From Toxorhynchites rutilus septentrionalis (lineage: Eukaryota > Arthropoda > Insecta > Diptera > Culicidae): a DNA stretch of 64,000 nucleotides. The stretch covers positions 164,166,296-164,230,295 of the forward strand of contig NC_073746.1 in assembly GCF_029784135.1 (NCBI RefSeq). The letters run 5' to 3'. The position numbers were made by a program, and so were the translations under genes. Shown here piece by piece: positions 21,131 through 32,664 of the stretch; the stretch's first letter is position 1, and every line of letters begins with the position of its first letter. The notes under the pieces were generated by a model that did no database searches, was not told where the DNA came from, and saw only the letters and a program-made list of their open reading frames with translations.

Positions 21131-24100
21131 ACCTCATCAATGTATGAGGTATGATAACTGCTACATGCTACTGATCTAATTATTTTGTAGCTTTCAGTAC
21201 ATTATCTGTATTACTATTATGTTCAATCACAAAGAAACCGTTTAACTTAAAAAGTTTTTTAACTCATTTTATTTTGTCAATCCCAAAAGAGATGATAAAA
21301 GGAAAAAGTAAAAAAAAATTCGACTCTAATTTACGATAGTTATTCAATAAAAAATTCGAAAACTTCCTTTTTTGGGGGTATATGAAATCAAGACAATGCA
21401 GAGCAATGCAAATTTCATTGAACAGCCGATCATTGAAGAAAAATATTTTTAAAAATATATGAGAAAATACTGTTTCTTTTATTATGCACAAAATATAAAA
21501 AGTTACCCCCATACGGCTTCATCATACAGCAATTTAATACTAAAGAACGCAAATGAATATATAACCATAACATCAGCTGCATTTTAATTGCACCTTGTAG
21601 TCAAGCGTTTCAAAAGCTCCAAAAGTTGAAAATTAATTGCAGTTTGAAATTGCAACAAAAAACTACATTCTATAGGGGCGTTTCTGAACGTCAAAAAACG
21701 CAATATAACTAACTCAAATTCAGTCGGAAGGATGCAGAATAAAACTTTTCTGATCTAACGACGGTGTCTGAATTTAAGCGGACTTCAAAAATTAAGTATA
21801 TTTCATGCTCAAATGAACTTCTTGTTGAATGTGCGCAATGCATAAAAAACATCAACAAAAAAACTTCACAACTCCCTGCATTGTATCTTCGATAGCACAA
21901 CACGTTCAAAGACACCGAATCCCTCTTTCTCTCTCGGCTTCGAACAGCTGGGAACTTTTTCGGTTAATTACCTCTAAGCCCATGGAACCCATTGTCACAT
22001 CCTAACAGCGGTCCTGCTGCACGAAATTGCTCTGTCGTCTGGTTGCTTCTTTCGTATAAGCTGCTACTAAATGTCCGGATGACCTGCTCCAAAACCCCAT
22101 GAACGAGGAGGACATGGGGCGAAAAAAATAGAACGGGGAACGGGAGAACCGAGCCCTGGCTTCGTTAAAAGAAGCTCGAGGCAGATATAGGACCGGAGCC
22201 ACCCACTGTCACCACCAACTGGGTTTCCTCGCCATTAAACGAGAGGCGGAACAAAAATGCAAAAATAAAACGAAACACAGGATAATGAAAATCACGAGTA
22301 AAATTAAAATTATTGATTTTTCCGCACTAGCGAGCATATGGGAAACGCTGCGATATTCAGGTTTTTTTCTTCTAGTCTTCGCTCAACGGGGCCCTTTCAG
22401 ATTATTGGGGGCAAATGCTGCAAACATCGAGGGTGGCTTTTGCGAACCAGCATTGAGTTTCGAGGGGAGACACGTCGCAGATGCGGCAAACGATATCGGC
22501 ACCGGCCTCCGGCCCTACTGCATGAATCGTGCGCCGGTTTTTCCGCACTTCGATATATCCTAGCGGCGTGGCGGCGGCGGCGTCGGAAGTGCTGAGGTGG
22601 AAACGAAGAAAATGCAAAATTGAGGGTGACGAAAATCTCGAAGATTGATATCGGTGTGAATTTGGAGCCACTAAACGAGGGGAACCAAATTTTTCTTTCT
22701 CGACTCCAAGCATTGGGCCCTCTCGGGGTCTGTCAATTATCTATTTATTTGAACATCCGAGCCATTCTGTATGCAGTATTTGAACTGAATTTGCAAAAGC
22801 AATCCACAGGAAACACGTGTACAGAATGATTTGAGTAAATTTAGGAAAACTTTCGAACAGCTGCAGAATATTTCGGTCAACAAGTTTACTAACAGGCTTT
22901 TTGTATGGCTCACTGTGGAGCTTGCATCTAGTTTTTAGGCTAGATTCCTATTTGGATAGCAGAACGCGTGACAAATGGTTGAAATGGAAGGCCTACATCG
23001 TTTGCAGGGAGGATACTGACGATTCCCCGAAGAGTACAAATTTGTTTTTCCTTGCAGGAAGTCCAGTGTTAGAGTTGTCAGGGGAGCCAACTCATGATTT
23101 TGTTCCAGCTAGCCAAACGTGTTCCAGCTATCTCCAAGTTTTGAAAATGTAATGGCCAGAATCCGCCGATTTCGATGCGAAAAACACAATCCGAAAGATG
23201 GATTCTTTTACTTGATAATGTCCCGAGTCTCAAGTCACTAATTGTGCGCCAATTTGTGACTCCAAATCATGTCTTCGTTGAATCGCAAATTGAATAGCAA
23301 ATCGATTTTAAAAGTATATTGAAACTGGAAGTTTCAATAACAAAATCAACAAATACAAAAAACGAAACTATTTTTCGGCTAATCAAAACTCGTCGTAAAA
23401 TAAAAATTGCGTTTCTCGCGAGAATCGAAATGGGCGGAAAACATTCTCTCGCCTCTCATATTTTCAACTATTTTTCCCTGTGTATGAAAACGGATGTTTT
23501 TTCCTCTCCAATCGGTGAGCATTTCGATCTCTGTTTTTAGCTCAAGACTTTAAGCATAGTTGAAATGATCTTGTAACCGTAATCGAAAAAAATCAAATAG
23601 GAGGCAAGGTGCGATACACAAGTTACGTAACGCTGAAAATACGGTTCTTAATTTGAGGCAGCAGTTTACAGGAGATAACAGGAGAAGATAGTCGTCAATA
23701 ACAAAAGAGTAGAGAGCTCTGAGCTGAGAGACACGAACGGAAACTTGACGTGTGACTCTGAGAGCTTTCGCTTTGAGTTGTTTTAGCTATTCAAAAATCC
23801 AAAAAATTAACTCAGTCAATACTCCAAAATGGTGGCTCTAGAATACTCGTTTGCTACATGAGTTGAGCTGAACTTCAAATGCGTTGAAAGTTTTTTAATG
23901 GTAGAAAATTTAATGGTGTTTTCAAATTTATCTGGCTAAATAAAACGATTAGCACTTCTTGATAAGATGTTGCGAACTGGTATGTGTGAGTGTATCCTTT
24001 AGAACCTCTCAATCGGCAGCCAGTTTAGTTCTTTTATTGGTAAATTGTGGACATTACCAACGTTCTCAAGATAAACCAGTTCCTTTAAAGCGCTCTTTCG

Positions 24101-24309
24101 CTATTTCGTTCAGTGGTTTCAATACCGGTATCAAGAACAACATTGAATGTTAGCTGGATACTATCAATTGGATAGATTGGATAAGACATTTTCTAATTTG
24201 TATGGAATTGATTTTTATATAATTACTGAGGAAAAAATGTGCTTATTTTTAAAAATCACAAACTGTATGTAAAAATATTTTCCTCGTCTGATAATGATGA
24301 ATGTAATAA
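21131..24309. other. Gene-free stretch
   Basis: No gene that I can support. 21950-22720 is richer in G+C, with overlapping frames on both strands and no domain. 23580-23800 has a purine-rich low-complexity part. Nothing else stands out. Confidence 0.4.
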
Positions 24310-24729
24310 TTTGGTTCACGCAGTTTTCCGTACCTTTTCCTGGATTCAACTTAGGCTTCTTCAAAAATTATGATCAATAATAGTTCAATCAGAGAAACTT
24401 TCGGTTTTCCCTCAAAATAGGTCTCAGTTTCGGTAATCACTTCATCATCGATCTTAAATTTCTTGCCAGCGAGCATTCTCTTCAGGTCTGCGAACAGAAA
24501 ATAGTCGCTGGGGGCCAGATCTGGAGAATACGGTGGATGCGGAAGCAATTCGAAATTTTTTCCATTCATCTCACAACAGCAAAAGTTGCTTCACTCTCAA
24601 TGCTGTAACTCACGAACCAATCGACCGATTGCTGTAAAATTTTGACACATATCCATTGAAAGATGGCGAAAGATTTTTGCAAGAGGCGCCATCTAGACGT
24701 CAACCTTATGAACTTTTCAGTCGAACTGT
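24310..24729 (-). pseudogene. Internally deleted mariner element, second copy
   Basis: In reverse orientation it starts ACAGTTCGACTGAAAAG after TA. It keeps the leader (GACGTCTAGATGGCGCC, ACAGCATTGAGAGTGAAGC) and then jumps to the C-terminal transposase segment PHPPYSPDLAPSDYFLF, which keeps the third Asp. The deletion joint differs slightly from the copy at 8573-9040. The remaining protein is 72 codons or less and cannot be active, but the leader and end remain and might still be mobilised by an active mariner. Confidence 0.7.
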
Positions 24730-24731
24730 TA

Positions 24732-24733
<2 letters not shown>

Positions 24734-24793
<60 letters not shown>
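24734..24793. repeat. (TA)n microsatellite
   Basis: About 60 bp of uninterrupted TA repeats directly beyond the end of the deleted mariner. The isoleucine-tyrosine repeat frame through it is an artefact. Confidence 0.95.
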
Positions 24794-24795
<2 letters not shown>

Positions 24796-25067
24796 CTTGC
24801 AAACTTTGTCCCACCCAGAATGGATTTTTTGTTATGAAAATGAAAGTTTTCACGTTTTCTTAATATTAAAAAAAATACAAATTTTTTTTTCAGTGCAATA
24901 CACTAAATTATTATCTCTACTGTCAACAAATGGACCGTTTGAAGCTGGCGATTGATCTGAAACGTTCAGAATTGGCCAACAGAGGAGGTGTTGTGTTCAA
25001 TTAGGACAACGCAACGCCACACAATTCCGAGAGCTTGATTGGGATATTTCAATGCATCCACCATATA

Positions 25068-26364
25068 AAGGGTGTGTCACATCAAATTGCATCACGGAAA
25101 AAACGCTGTAGAAATTCGCCCAGTAGACCGATCCTTTTGAAAATTTTAGACAGTAAAATAAAAACTATTAAACAACTTTTGGCATTTTCTTTTTATTCAT
25201 ACTTCGAGCCCAAGCCCGTATGCTCGCACCTTCCTCTTTACCCCGTCCATAAGGTTCTGTACAACATCAGGTTGTAGTTTTTTTGAACAGAAATCCATTT
25301 TCTCTTGAAGTCCGCCTCCGATTTGACAACTTTTGGGTTCTTCCGGAGGGCCTGCTTCATAATCGCCCAATATTTCTCTATTGGGCGAAGCTCCGGCGCG
25401 TTGGGCGGGTTCATTTCCTTTGGCACGAAGGTGACCCCGTTGGCTTCGTACCACTCCAACACGTCCTTTGAATAGTGGCACGAAGCGAGATCCGGCCAGA
25501 AGATGGTCGGGCCCTCGTGCTGCTTCAATAGTGGTAGTAAGCGCTTCTGTAGGCACTCCTTAAGGTAAACCTGCCCGTTAACCGTGCCGGTCATCACGAA
25601 GGGGGCGCTCCGCTTTCCGCATGAGCAGATCGCTTGCCACACCATGTACTTTTTGGCAAAGTTGGATAGTTTCTGCTTGCGAATCTCCTCCGGAACGCTG
25701 AATTTGTCCTCTGCGGAGAAGAACAACAGGCCCGGCAGCTGACGAAAGTCCGCTTTGACGTAGGTTTCGTCTTCCATTACCAGGCAATGCGGCTTCGTCA
25801 GCATTTCGGTGTACAGCTTCCGGGCTCGCATCTTCCCCACCATGTTTTGCCTTTCGTCGCGGTTAGGAGCCTTCTGAACCTTGTATGTACGCAGGCCCTC
25901 CCGCTGCTTGGTCCACTGGACGAATGAACTTGACAAATTCAGCTTATTGGCGACATCCCGGACCGAACTTCTCGGATCACGTCTAAACTGCTTAACTACG
26001 CGCTTGTGATCTTTTTCACTGACGGAGCATCCATTTTTGCCGTTCTTCACCTTCCGGTCGATGGTTAGGTTCTCGAAGTATCGTTTTAGTACTCTGCTGA
26101 CCGTGGATTGGACGATTCCCAGCATCTTACCGATGTCCCGATGTGACAACTCCGGATTCTCGAAATGAGTGCGCAGGATTAATTCACGACGCTCTTTTTC
26201 GTTCGACGACATTTTTCCAAATTTACGAAAAATTAACAGTGAAGCATGTCCAACGTGATCTATACACTCTTATCTGATTATAAGCGAAAGCTGAAGATAT
26301 AATTCATAAAAATTTAATTTCTACAGCGTTTTTTCCGTGACGCAATTTGATGTGACACACCCTT
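25068..26364 (-). mobile_element. ITmD37E-like element, copy 2
   Basis: Flanked by TA (25066-25067, 26365-26366) with the same ~48-bp inverted repeats as copy 1, in opposite orientation. It is 1297 bp and lacks the SINE. The transposase gene is frameshifted near its 3' end. The very high identity to copies 1 and 3 points to recent spread. Confidence 0.92.
25198..26212 (-). pseudogene. DD37E transposase, C-terminal frameshift (copy 2)
   Basis: Nearly identical to copy 1 through the whole catalytic domain. One A is lost from an A-run near 25277-25283, so the last ~28 residues are replaced and the frame stops after 324 codons. The catalytic Asp next to Glu in the first motif is kept, but the Asp before it is Glu (VMEDETYVK). 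The second (FWPDLASC) and third (RPIEKYW) motifs are intact. Only the extreme C-terminus is affected, so residual activity cannot be ruled out from sequence. Confidence 0.9.
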
Positions 26365-26929
26365 TAGTTCGGACCTGGCACCAAACGATTATCACCTTTT
26401 TCTCGCATTGCAAAATTTCCAAAGTGATATGAAATTGAGATCAAGAGAAGATTGTAAAAATCTATTGCTATGGTTTTTCGCTAATAAGGACCAATACCTC
26501 TATCATAGAGACATTGTGAAGCTACCTTTATAATGGCAACAAATTTTCCAACAAAACGGTGTATATGTGACCCAAATCGGACAATCTGAAGCATATCAAA
26601 AATAGCGTTGAATTTCACCCAAAAATAATGGATTACTTTTTCCCCAACCTGATAGAATAAAATAAAGACAGCTCAAATCGGACGATTCCTTTCACGAGTT
26701 TTGCGCTTACCAACACATTTGGCGATCCATTTTTATTTATATCGACATCAAACATCAAATGAACTAACAACGCTTATCACGATGTTTGATTATTTCTCGG
26801 GTTGTGCAAACTTGAAATTAGCTCGCGCTTCGTCCTTCGTCCCACAAACAATTGATATTTTCATTTAAATAATTTCTCAAGTCCGAGGACACTCAAGTCC
26901 GCACAGAAATTATTGTTCTGTGCGTTATC
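26365..26929. other. Gene-free stretch
   Basis: No coding signal. It begins at the TA duplicate of ITmD37E copy 2. The phrase ATTTTTATTTATAT near 26730 resembles the tail motif of the following repeat. Confidence 0.35.
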
Positions 26930-27524
26930 TTTATTCGTGGTATATAATTTCTGTTTAGGCATATAAACCTAACGCAGACTAAGACGCATCAATCCTGATA
27001 CTGACTGTTAAATCCGTTGCTACATTCTCGAGTTATTTCGTTAAAAACGGACAAAATCATATTTATTTATAACTTTTTGGCATATAAACCTGACGCAGAT
27101 TAAGACGAATCAAACCTGATACTGGCTGTTCAATTTCATTCATTTACTTAATTAACTTCCATACAAAATTTGCTAAAAAAATGACTTTAAATTTTTCCAA
27201 CTTTCCGAATGGTTTTCATGAGCTTTTTGGCATATAAACCTGACGCAGACTAAGACGAATCAAATCTGATACTGACTGTTCAAATCAAATCATCAAATTT
27301 ACTGAAAAATGACTTTCCAGTTTTTCAACTTTCATACAAAGTTTGCTAAAAATATACTTTCAAATTTCCCAACTTTCCGAATGGATTTCATAACTTTTTT
27401 GGCATATAAACCTGACGCAGACTAAGACGAATCAAACCTGATACTGACAGTTCAAATCCGTTGCTCCGTTCTTGAGTTAAATCGTAAGGAACGGACACCA
27501 AATCATTTTTATTTATATAGATGT
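26930..27524 (+). repeat. Four-copy repeat with retroelement-like tail
   Basis: A segment reading GGCATATAAACCTGACGCAG, then ACTAAGACGAATCAAACCTGATACTG, occurs four times, at about 26957, 27079, 27231 and 27402 (spacing 120-170 bp). The block ends in TTTTTATTTATATAGATG, resembling the 3' tails of RTE-like insect elements. No gene. Confidence 0.6.
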
Positions 27525-27536
27525 AAGAAATGTATC

Positions 27537-28032
27537 AGGGGGTCTTCGTAGCCACTTGGTTACGCGTTCGCTTACTAAGCGATCGATCGTGAGTTCAAAC
27601 TCAGGGCCCTCAATTGACCATCTTTGTGTTGTTATAGAATAACTACGTCCACGCAACCATCATCAGCTATGGAGATCGATCCACGGTGGAACAAAGATCG
27701 ATTCATCCATACAACTGCTCTGCTCTGCAAGAAACATCGGGCTGCTGTTCTATAAATAACCCAACAATGATCAATACCAACTGTCTCCGCTGTCCGGTCT
27801 GCTGAACAATGGAAGAACAGATAGAATACCCTTACGCCTAAATGGCTACTACAGAGTAATTTACCATAATGTAATGGAACAGAAAACCTAACGCTTAAAT
27901 GGCTACTACTTCTACTGTGTAATTTACAATTTATAGAAACATAAACATATGTACATGTACACGATAAAAACCCGGCTCTGTTACAGATAAAATGCTAATG
28001 AGCCTGATAGATAAATAAATGGGATAAAAAAA
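27537..28032 (+). mobile_element. tRNA-derived SINE, ~496 bp, 12-bp duplication
   Basis: The head is tRNA-like (GTAGCCACTTGGTTACGCG as A-box region and GTGAGTTCAAACTCAGG as B-box region). The body has no frame and the tail runs GATAAATAAATGGGATA then A9. AAGAAATGTATC flanks both sides (27525-27536, 28033-28044). It is a different SINE family from the one at 15896 and the pair at 41047 and 52204. A poly(A) tail with a clean duplication indicates L1-like retroposition. Confidence 0.85.
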
Positions 28033-28044
28033 AAGAAATGTATC

Positions 28045-28586
28045 CTCCAAGAACCTTTACAGAATGTTTCAAGATTAGAGGCGCTTCAACGTCAAAAAAA
28101 TCCAATAGTAACGCACTTTCATCTGGTGAGAATCAGCATCTAAGGCTACGGTGATACTGCCTGCAACTTATTACGAAAATAAGGCTGCACGAAACGCATC
28201 CAATCGTGAGAAGTAAACAACTACATAAAATTGTATTGGTGTGGTGTGGTTGCTTCGTTCGAATTCGTCAGCTTCGATCGAACAAAATTGTTTGTTTCTT
28301 TTCGTCAGTTATCGCACAATCAAGTTTTCGTACGTACTCCGAGCCAATGTAACCTTACCCTAAGCAGCTTGGCAGTATTGCATTGAACTGAACATTCATC
28401 CAAAGGAAGATCTCCATAGTAACTGATGGCACGGAAGGATACGATACAAGCAACCTAGGTTCTCACATTTTACCAGGATGATGGAAAAGTCCTGGATAGA
28501 GATCATCGCAGAATCAGAAGAAAACCGAATATTGTTCAGATTCTAATGAAGAACATGAAGAAGCTGAATATGCTGGACACAAAATA
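28045..28586. other. Gene-free stretch before a mariner
   Basis: No gene recognised. TA at 28585-28586 is the left target site of the following mariner. Confidence 0.35.
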
Positions 28587-28758
28587 TTAGGTGTACCGAT
28601 AAGTTTCTTCGGTTTTACAACAGATGGCGTAACTTGATTATTAATCCAGTGAATCAAATTTCCAGACATTCGTTGGAAAGCTACTTTCATGGCGCTTCTT
28701 TTTCAGTATATGTCAAAAAGTAGAAGCGTAAACAACAGGGTTTTTTGCCACTTCGAAT

Positions 28759-29349
28759 ATGTCGAATTTCGTACCAACGAGAGTGTTTTTGCGGGGAGTG
28801 TTACTTCATTACTTCAATATGAAGAAAAAAGCTGCGGAAAGTAATCGCATTTTGGTGGATGTTTATGGTGACCATGCTCCAACTGAGCGAACGTGTCAGA
28901 CGTGGTTTGCACGGTTTAAAAGTGGTAATTTTGAATTGGAAGACGAAGAACGTTCCAAACCGCCAAAAAAGTTTGGAGGCTTTACTAGATCAAGATCCGT
29001 CACAAGCGCAACAAGATACACTTGGAGTAGTTCAGCAAACCATATCTGATCGTTTAAAAACAATGGGAATGATCCGGAAGATAGGACATTGGGTTCCGTA
29101 TGAATTGAAGCCACGAGACGTCGAACGCCGTTTTTTCACGTGCGAAGAACTGCTCCAACGGCATAAAAGAAAGGGTTTTTTGCATCGAATCGTTACTGGC
29201 GATAAAAAGTGGGTCCATTACGACAATCCTAAACGTCGGGCAACGCATGGATACCCCGGCCATGCATCAACATCGACGGTCGCGCGGAATATTCACGGCC
29301 AGCAGGTTATGCTGTCTATTTGGTGGGACCAGCTGGGTGTGATGTACTA
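28759..29349 (+). pseudogene. Mariner DD34D transposase, frameshifted and interrupted
   Basis: The N-terminus (from MSNFVPTRVF) has the mariner helix-turn-helix with SNRILVDVYGDHAPTERTCQ and WFARFKSGNFELEDEE. A frameshift near 28965 moves the reading frame. The second part carries TGDKKWVHYDNPKR, which includes the first catalytic Asp, and then WWDQLGVMY. The nested ITmD37E element starts directly after this at a TA. Two defects, one frameshift and one insertion, plus the missing 3' end, make it inactive. The overall pattern is closest to mauritiana-subfamily mariners. Confidence 0.85.
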
Positions 29350-30651
29350 AGGACCGTATCGTTATTTATGGGTACGCCTTAGAGTCTCCGTCTGAAAAAG
29401 ACTATAGCTTGTTTTGACAGCTGTTTATTTTTCTCCTGTTGTTGACACAGTTAGCGTTCAGTTAGCATTGTTAAAAGATCGTTTTTTCCTAAAAGTGCAA
29501 TCATGAGAGGGCTAACAGAAGAAAAACGAAAATCCATTGTGACCAGATACTGCTCCGAAACAGGAATATCAATGAGAAAATTGGCGAAGGCGGAAGGAGT
29601 AAGCGTCCATGCGGTCCAAAACGCTATCAAGCGATTTGGTATGTATAATACATTGAAGGATCTACCCGGTCGCGGCAGAAAACCTGGGCCATCCAAGCCA
29701 AACTTGGATAAAAAGATTTGCAGGCAATTTGAAAGAAAAAAGGAATTATCGATACGGGATTGCGCAAAAAAGTGTGGAACATCAATCGGTATGGTTCAAC
29801 GTGCCAAAGAACGTAACTCACTGAAGGCATATAGAAAGCAAAAATGTCCCAAACGCAGCCAAATTCAGGCAAGTTCCGTGAAAACCCGTGCCCGTAAGCT
29901 TTACGATGGGATTTTAAGCAAACGCGAACTGTGCATCGTCATGGATGATGAAACCTACGTCAAACTGGACTACAAAACTCTTCCTGGGGCACAGTTTTAC
30001 ACTGTAAAGCAAGGAACAGATGTCCCGAACGCGGAGAAGTCAATTTTTTGCGAAAAATTCGGTAAGAAAGTGCTGGTTTGGCAAGCTGTTTGTCAATGTG
30101 GCATGAAATCATCTCCTTTCTTCACTCTCGGGAATATGAATGGTGAAATTTACCGGAAAGAATGTCTCCAAAAGCGTGTGTTACCGCTCATCCGAAAGCA
30201 CACTGGTCCGACACTATTTTGGCCTGATTTGGCATCATGCCACTATGCACGTTTGACCTTGGATTGGTATCGCGAGAATAATGTCGATTTTGTGGAAAAG
30301 GAGATGAATCATCCAAATTGTCCGCAAATAAGACCTATTGAAAAATTTTGGGCTTTGATGAAGGGACGACTGCGGAAGAAGGACAAGGCAGCCGATGACC
30401 TTGAGCAGCTCAAAAAGGATTGGATAAATGTGAGCAAACAAGTCGATGAGACGGTTGTCCAGAACCTAATGAGGGACATCAAGAAGCAGGTGCGATCATT
30501 GGCGCGAAAATCAGAATCTTGATTATTTTTTACTGTTACTCCTTTCTTTCATTCATAAGATACAATATTTTGATATCAGAACTGAAAAATAAATGCAATA
30601 TTTGAAATAAAGCTGTGTTTTGAGCGTACCCATAATTAACGATACGGTCCT
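29350..30651 (+). mobile_element. Second ITmD37E-like family, complete, nested in mariner
   Basis: Inverted repeats start AGGACCGTATCGTTA at both ends, and TA is duplicated (29348-29349, 30652-30653). At 1302 bp it carries one full-length transposase gene. The empty site reconstructed from the flanks is a continuous mariner codon series across a single TA. Its ends differ from those of the 15.8-kb family, so it is a separate family of the same superfamily. Confidence 0.92.
29503..30522 (+). CDS. DD37E transposase, 339 aa, intact (second family)
   Basis: Cut-and-paste transposase, expected to act on the AGGACCGTATCG inverted repeats that flank it. Residues 1-110 hold two helix-turn-helix units ('ISMRKLAKAEGVSVHAVQNA' and 'SIRDCAKKCGTSIGMVQRAK') separated by a GRGRKPGP AT-hook-like basic stretch at about residues 55-62. 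The catalytic residues are Asp149 (VMDDETYVK), Asp242 (FWPDLASCHY) and Glu280 (QIRPIEKFW), with 37 residues between the last two. The frame is complete with no breaks. It shares the catalytic motifs and length of the 338-aa enzyme at 16121 but differs at most other positions. AATAAA occurs shortly after the stop (about 30590). Confidence 0.95.
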   Translation: MRGLTEEKRKSIVTRYCSETGISMRKLAKAEGVSVHAVQNAIKRFGMYNTLKDLPGRGRKPGPSKPNLDKKICRQFERKKELSIRDCAKKCGTSIGMVQRAKERNSLKAYRKQKCPKRSQIQASSVKTRARKLYDGILSKRELCIVMDDETYVKLDYKTLPGAQFYTVKQGTDVPNAEKSIFCEKFGKKVLVWQAVCQCGMKSSPFFTLGNMNGEIYRKECLQKRVLPLIRKHTGPTLFWPDLASCHYARLTLDWYRENNVDFVEKEMNHPNCPQIRPIEKFWALMKGRLRKKDKAADDLEQLKKDWINVSKQVDETVVQNLMRDIKKQVRSLARKSES

Positions 30652-30702
30652 TATGAGCTGCTAAAACCGAATGAAACCATACGGAGGACCTCTACCGACA
30701 AT

Positions 30703-31656
30703 AATTGATGCGTTTGACTATTGACTGGCTTTTCTTCATAAAACGATGTTTTCATGTCTAATCTTCCAGAAAACCACAAAAAAAACTTATTGTTCCCAAC
30801 TTTTCGAAAATCAACATCAAGCTCAATTGTCCAATGTTGATGTTCTAGGCATAACTGTCCCACCATGTATTTTTGTAGATCCATAATAAATGAATCAGCT
30901 TAAGTACAAGAACTTTATGTCACGCTTCCAGTAGGGCTAATGCACTCATTTCTGGTTTTGAAGAAGAAACTAATCTTCAACAAAACAAAGTTTAATTGAA
31001 CTCGTGTACACCTTGTTCGCGAATATCTAATAACAATGAGATTTATATTCTGAAAAGGTGAAATGTCACCTCATTTCTCCATTCCTGCTAATGCGTTACG
31101 TAACGCTAAAAATCCTGATTTTTGAGCCCCTCCCCCCTCTCTCTACGTAAGGCAATTTCCTATCTCTAATACACAGTAAGTAACTCGAACTCGACCCACC
31201 CCTCCCTTCTCGTGTTACGTAACTTGTTTACGACGTCTAAAGATGTTTTTGGGACACTTGATAATTCCACATTCATCAGCGTGTGTTAAGTGAATATTCT
31301 CGCTTCCCAAAGCCAACAAAACAAATTTCTGAAATCGGTTAGCTTCCACAATGATGGACTCTGTTTTGAGAGCAAAGAACTATGTATCGGCTCAAGGAGC
31401 AGCGTCAAGAATTAAATTGACGAAAAATTTAAGAAAAACAAATTTCAACAAAGCCATGTAGAGGAGATGTGTTTAAAACTCGCCTGCCGGGCAATTTGAT
31501 CCGTCTGATTTTCTCGTAAACCAGCAAGAATAGAAATGCAATCGTGCTAGTCACCGATAGAATCCTACCATGCAAGTTTTACATTTGTAACATGCTTTAA
31601 AAAATAAGTTTTCGTTGCTTGCAACCGATTCAGAGGCGATAACTGTGAGTCATATT
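30703..31656. other. Gene-free stretch
   Basis: No gene that I can support. A minus-strand frame at 30651-30884 does not match mariner or any known domain. Confidence 0.4.
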
Positions 31657-32664
31657 TGTAACACAGGCTTGCTACGCCCAGCTGCCCGCATGTACTCCTT
31701 CTTTTCCCTCCCAGGGTCGGCTCAATTCCAACCAAATTAGGTTTCTCAGAAAAGGGAAAACACCGATTATAGTTTCCTAAAGAGACGGTCTTTATTCGAT
31801 TTATTGTCTGCTCTAATTCCCTAACTCCTACTCAGATTTATAAGTACTCACAGGTGTGTATTGTGTCGTGTCCTGGCCCGCCGCTGATACTACCTCGTTC
31901 CTGCGTTGACTCCACTTTCGGCGTAGATTATGACTGCCGCTGATACTCCCTCGTTCCTGCGTTGGTTCTCCTGTTTGACGGAGATTCGGATCGTCGCAGC
32001 CTTGTCCTCTCGTTCGTCGTTCAGGGTGCCGGTACGGATCCTCGGCCACGCCACACCGCGCTCTGGTTATATGACGGTAATCACCGATCTGGAAGTTCAC
32101 TTCACGTTACTGCGCGACCGCTACAACCCGCTGGATGGGTTTTGTACGGAAGGTGACTCCTTCTTCGACTTCGTAAAAGAATGTCTTTTCGTTCGAATTT
32201 AACTCGATATTATATGATTCGCTCCAATCGAGAACACGTCTAGTCTCTGAAGCGTGGCTCGGACAAGTCCCGACTCGCTCCAACCGGAACCTCTACGACC
32301 CGCCAAATCCGGGTTGGTTTTCATCGCCTTCAGCACTACCAACCGCAGCGATGTTTTAATATGTCGTGTAATGTTGTTTGTGCTGTATATAATCCTTAAT
32401 TCGTGTTGTGTACGACTATGTGCCGTCTTTCTTTTAACCCTTAAATAGCTATTTTTTAATCTGTCATTTCAATTTTATTTTAGGTTTTATTTATCGACAT
32501 ATAGTTTAGGAAATAGGTATATGTTTTTTTTATTTTTATGCGAAGGACCCTATTTAGCTATTTTTTCTATAAATGTGTGTTTTCTCCTTTTTGTTGTTCT
32601 TAATAAATACCAAGGGCGGGGCAAGCATCAACAGGCAGCAAGACCCAACAAGTGACTTGTCACA
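31657..32664 (+). mobile_element. Candidate solo LTR (~1008 bp)
   Basis: The block starts TGTAACA and ends TGTCACA, an inverted pair of the TG...CA type, with TATT on both sides (31653-31656, 32665-32668). It contains AATAAA (about 32601) near the end and a G+C-rich first half without a plausible gene. These fit a solo LTR with a 4-bp duplication, as for Gypsy-type elements. No primer-binding site or internal region is present. Orientation is assigned from the AATAAA. No second copy is in the window, so it remains a candidate. Confidence 0.45.

Larger units (their letters stand above)
28587..30702 (+). mobile_element. Mariner (mauritiana-like) with a nested ITmD37E element
   Basis: The left end TTAGGTGTACCGATAAG follows TA, like mariner inverted repeats. 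The transposase gene starts at 28759 and is cut at 29349 by a second element. It resumes at 30652 with the next codons (YELLKPNETI) and is lost about 50 bp later, so the 3' third of the mariner and its right inverted repeat are missing. The mariner was already a host for the nested element, hence older. Confidence 0.8.

Noticed and set aside
22285..22713. G+C-rich overlapping frames as a possible host exon
   Set aside because: No conserved motif and no convincing splice sites in either orientation.
24663..24863. Frame through an isoleucine-tyrosine repeat
   Set aside because: It is a translation of a TA microsatellite.
25197..25556. 119-codon frame in the ITmD37E copies (also 61108-61467) that looks like a separate gene
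   Set aside because: It is an out-of-frame shadow of the transposase joined to the true C-terminus by the A-run frameshift.
31828..32202. Frames of 90 codons on both strands
   Set aside because: They mirror each other inside the candidate LTR and carry no domain.
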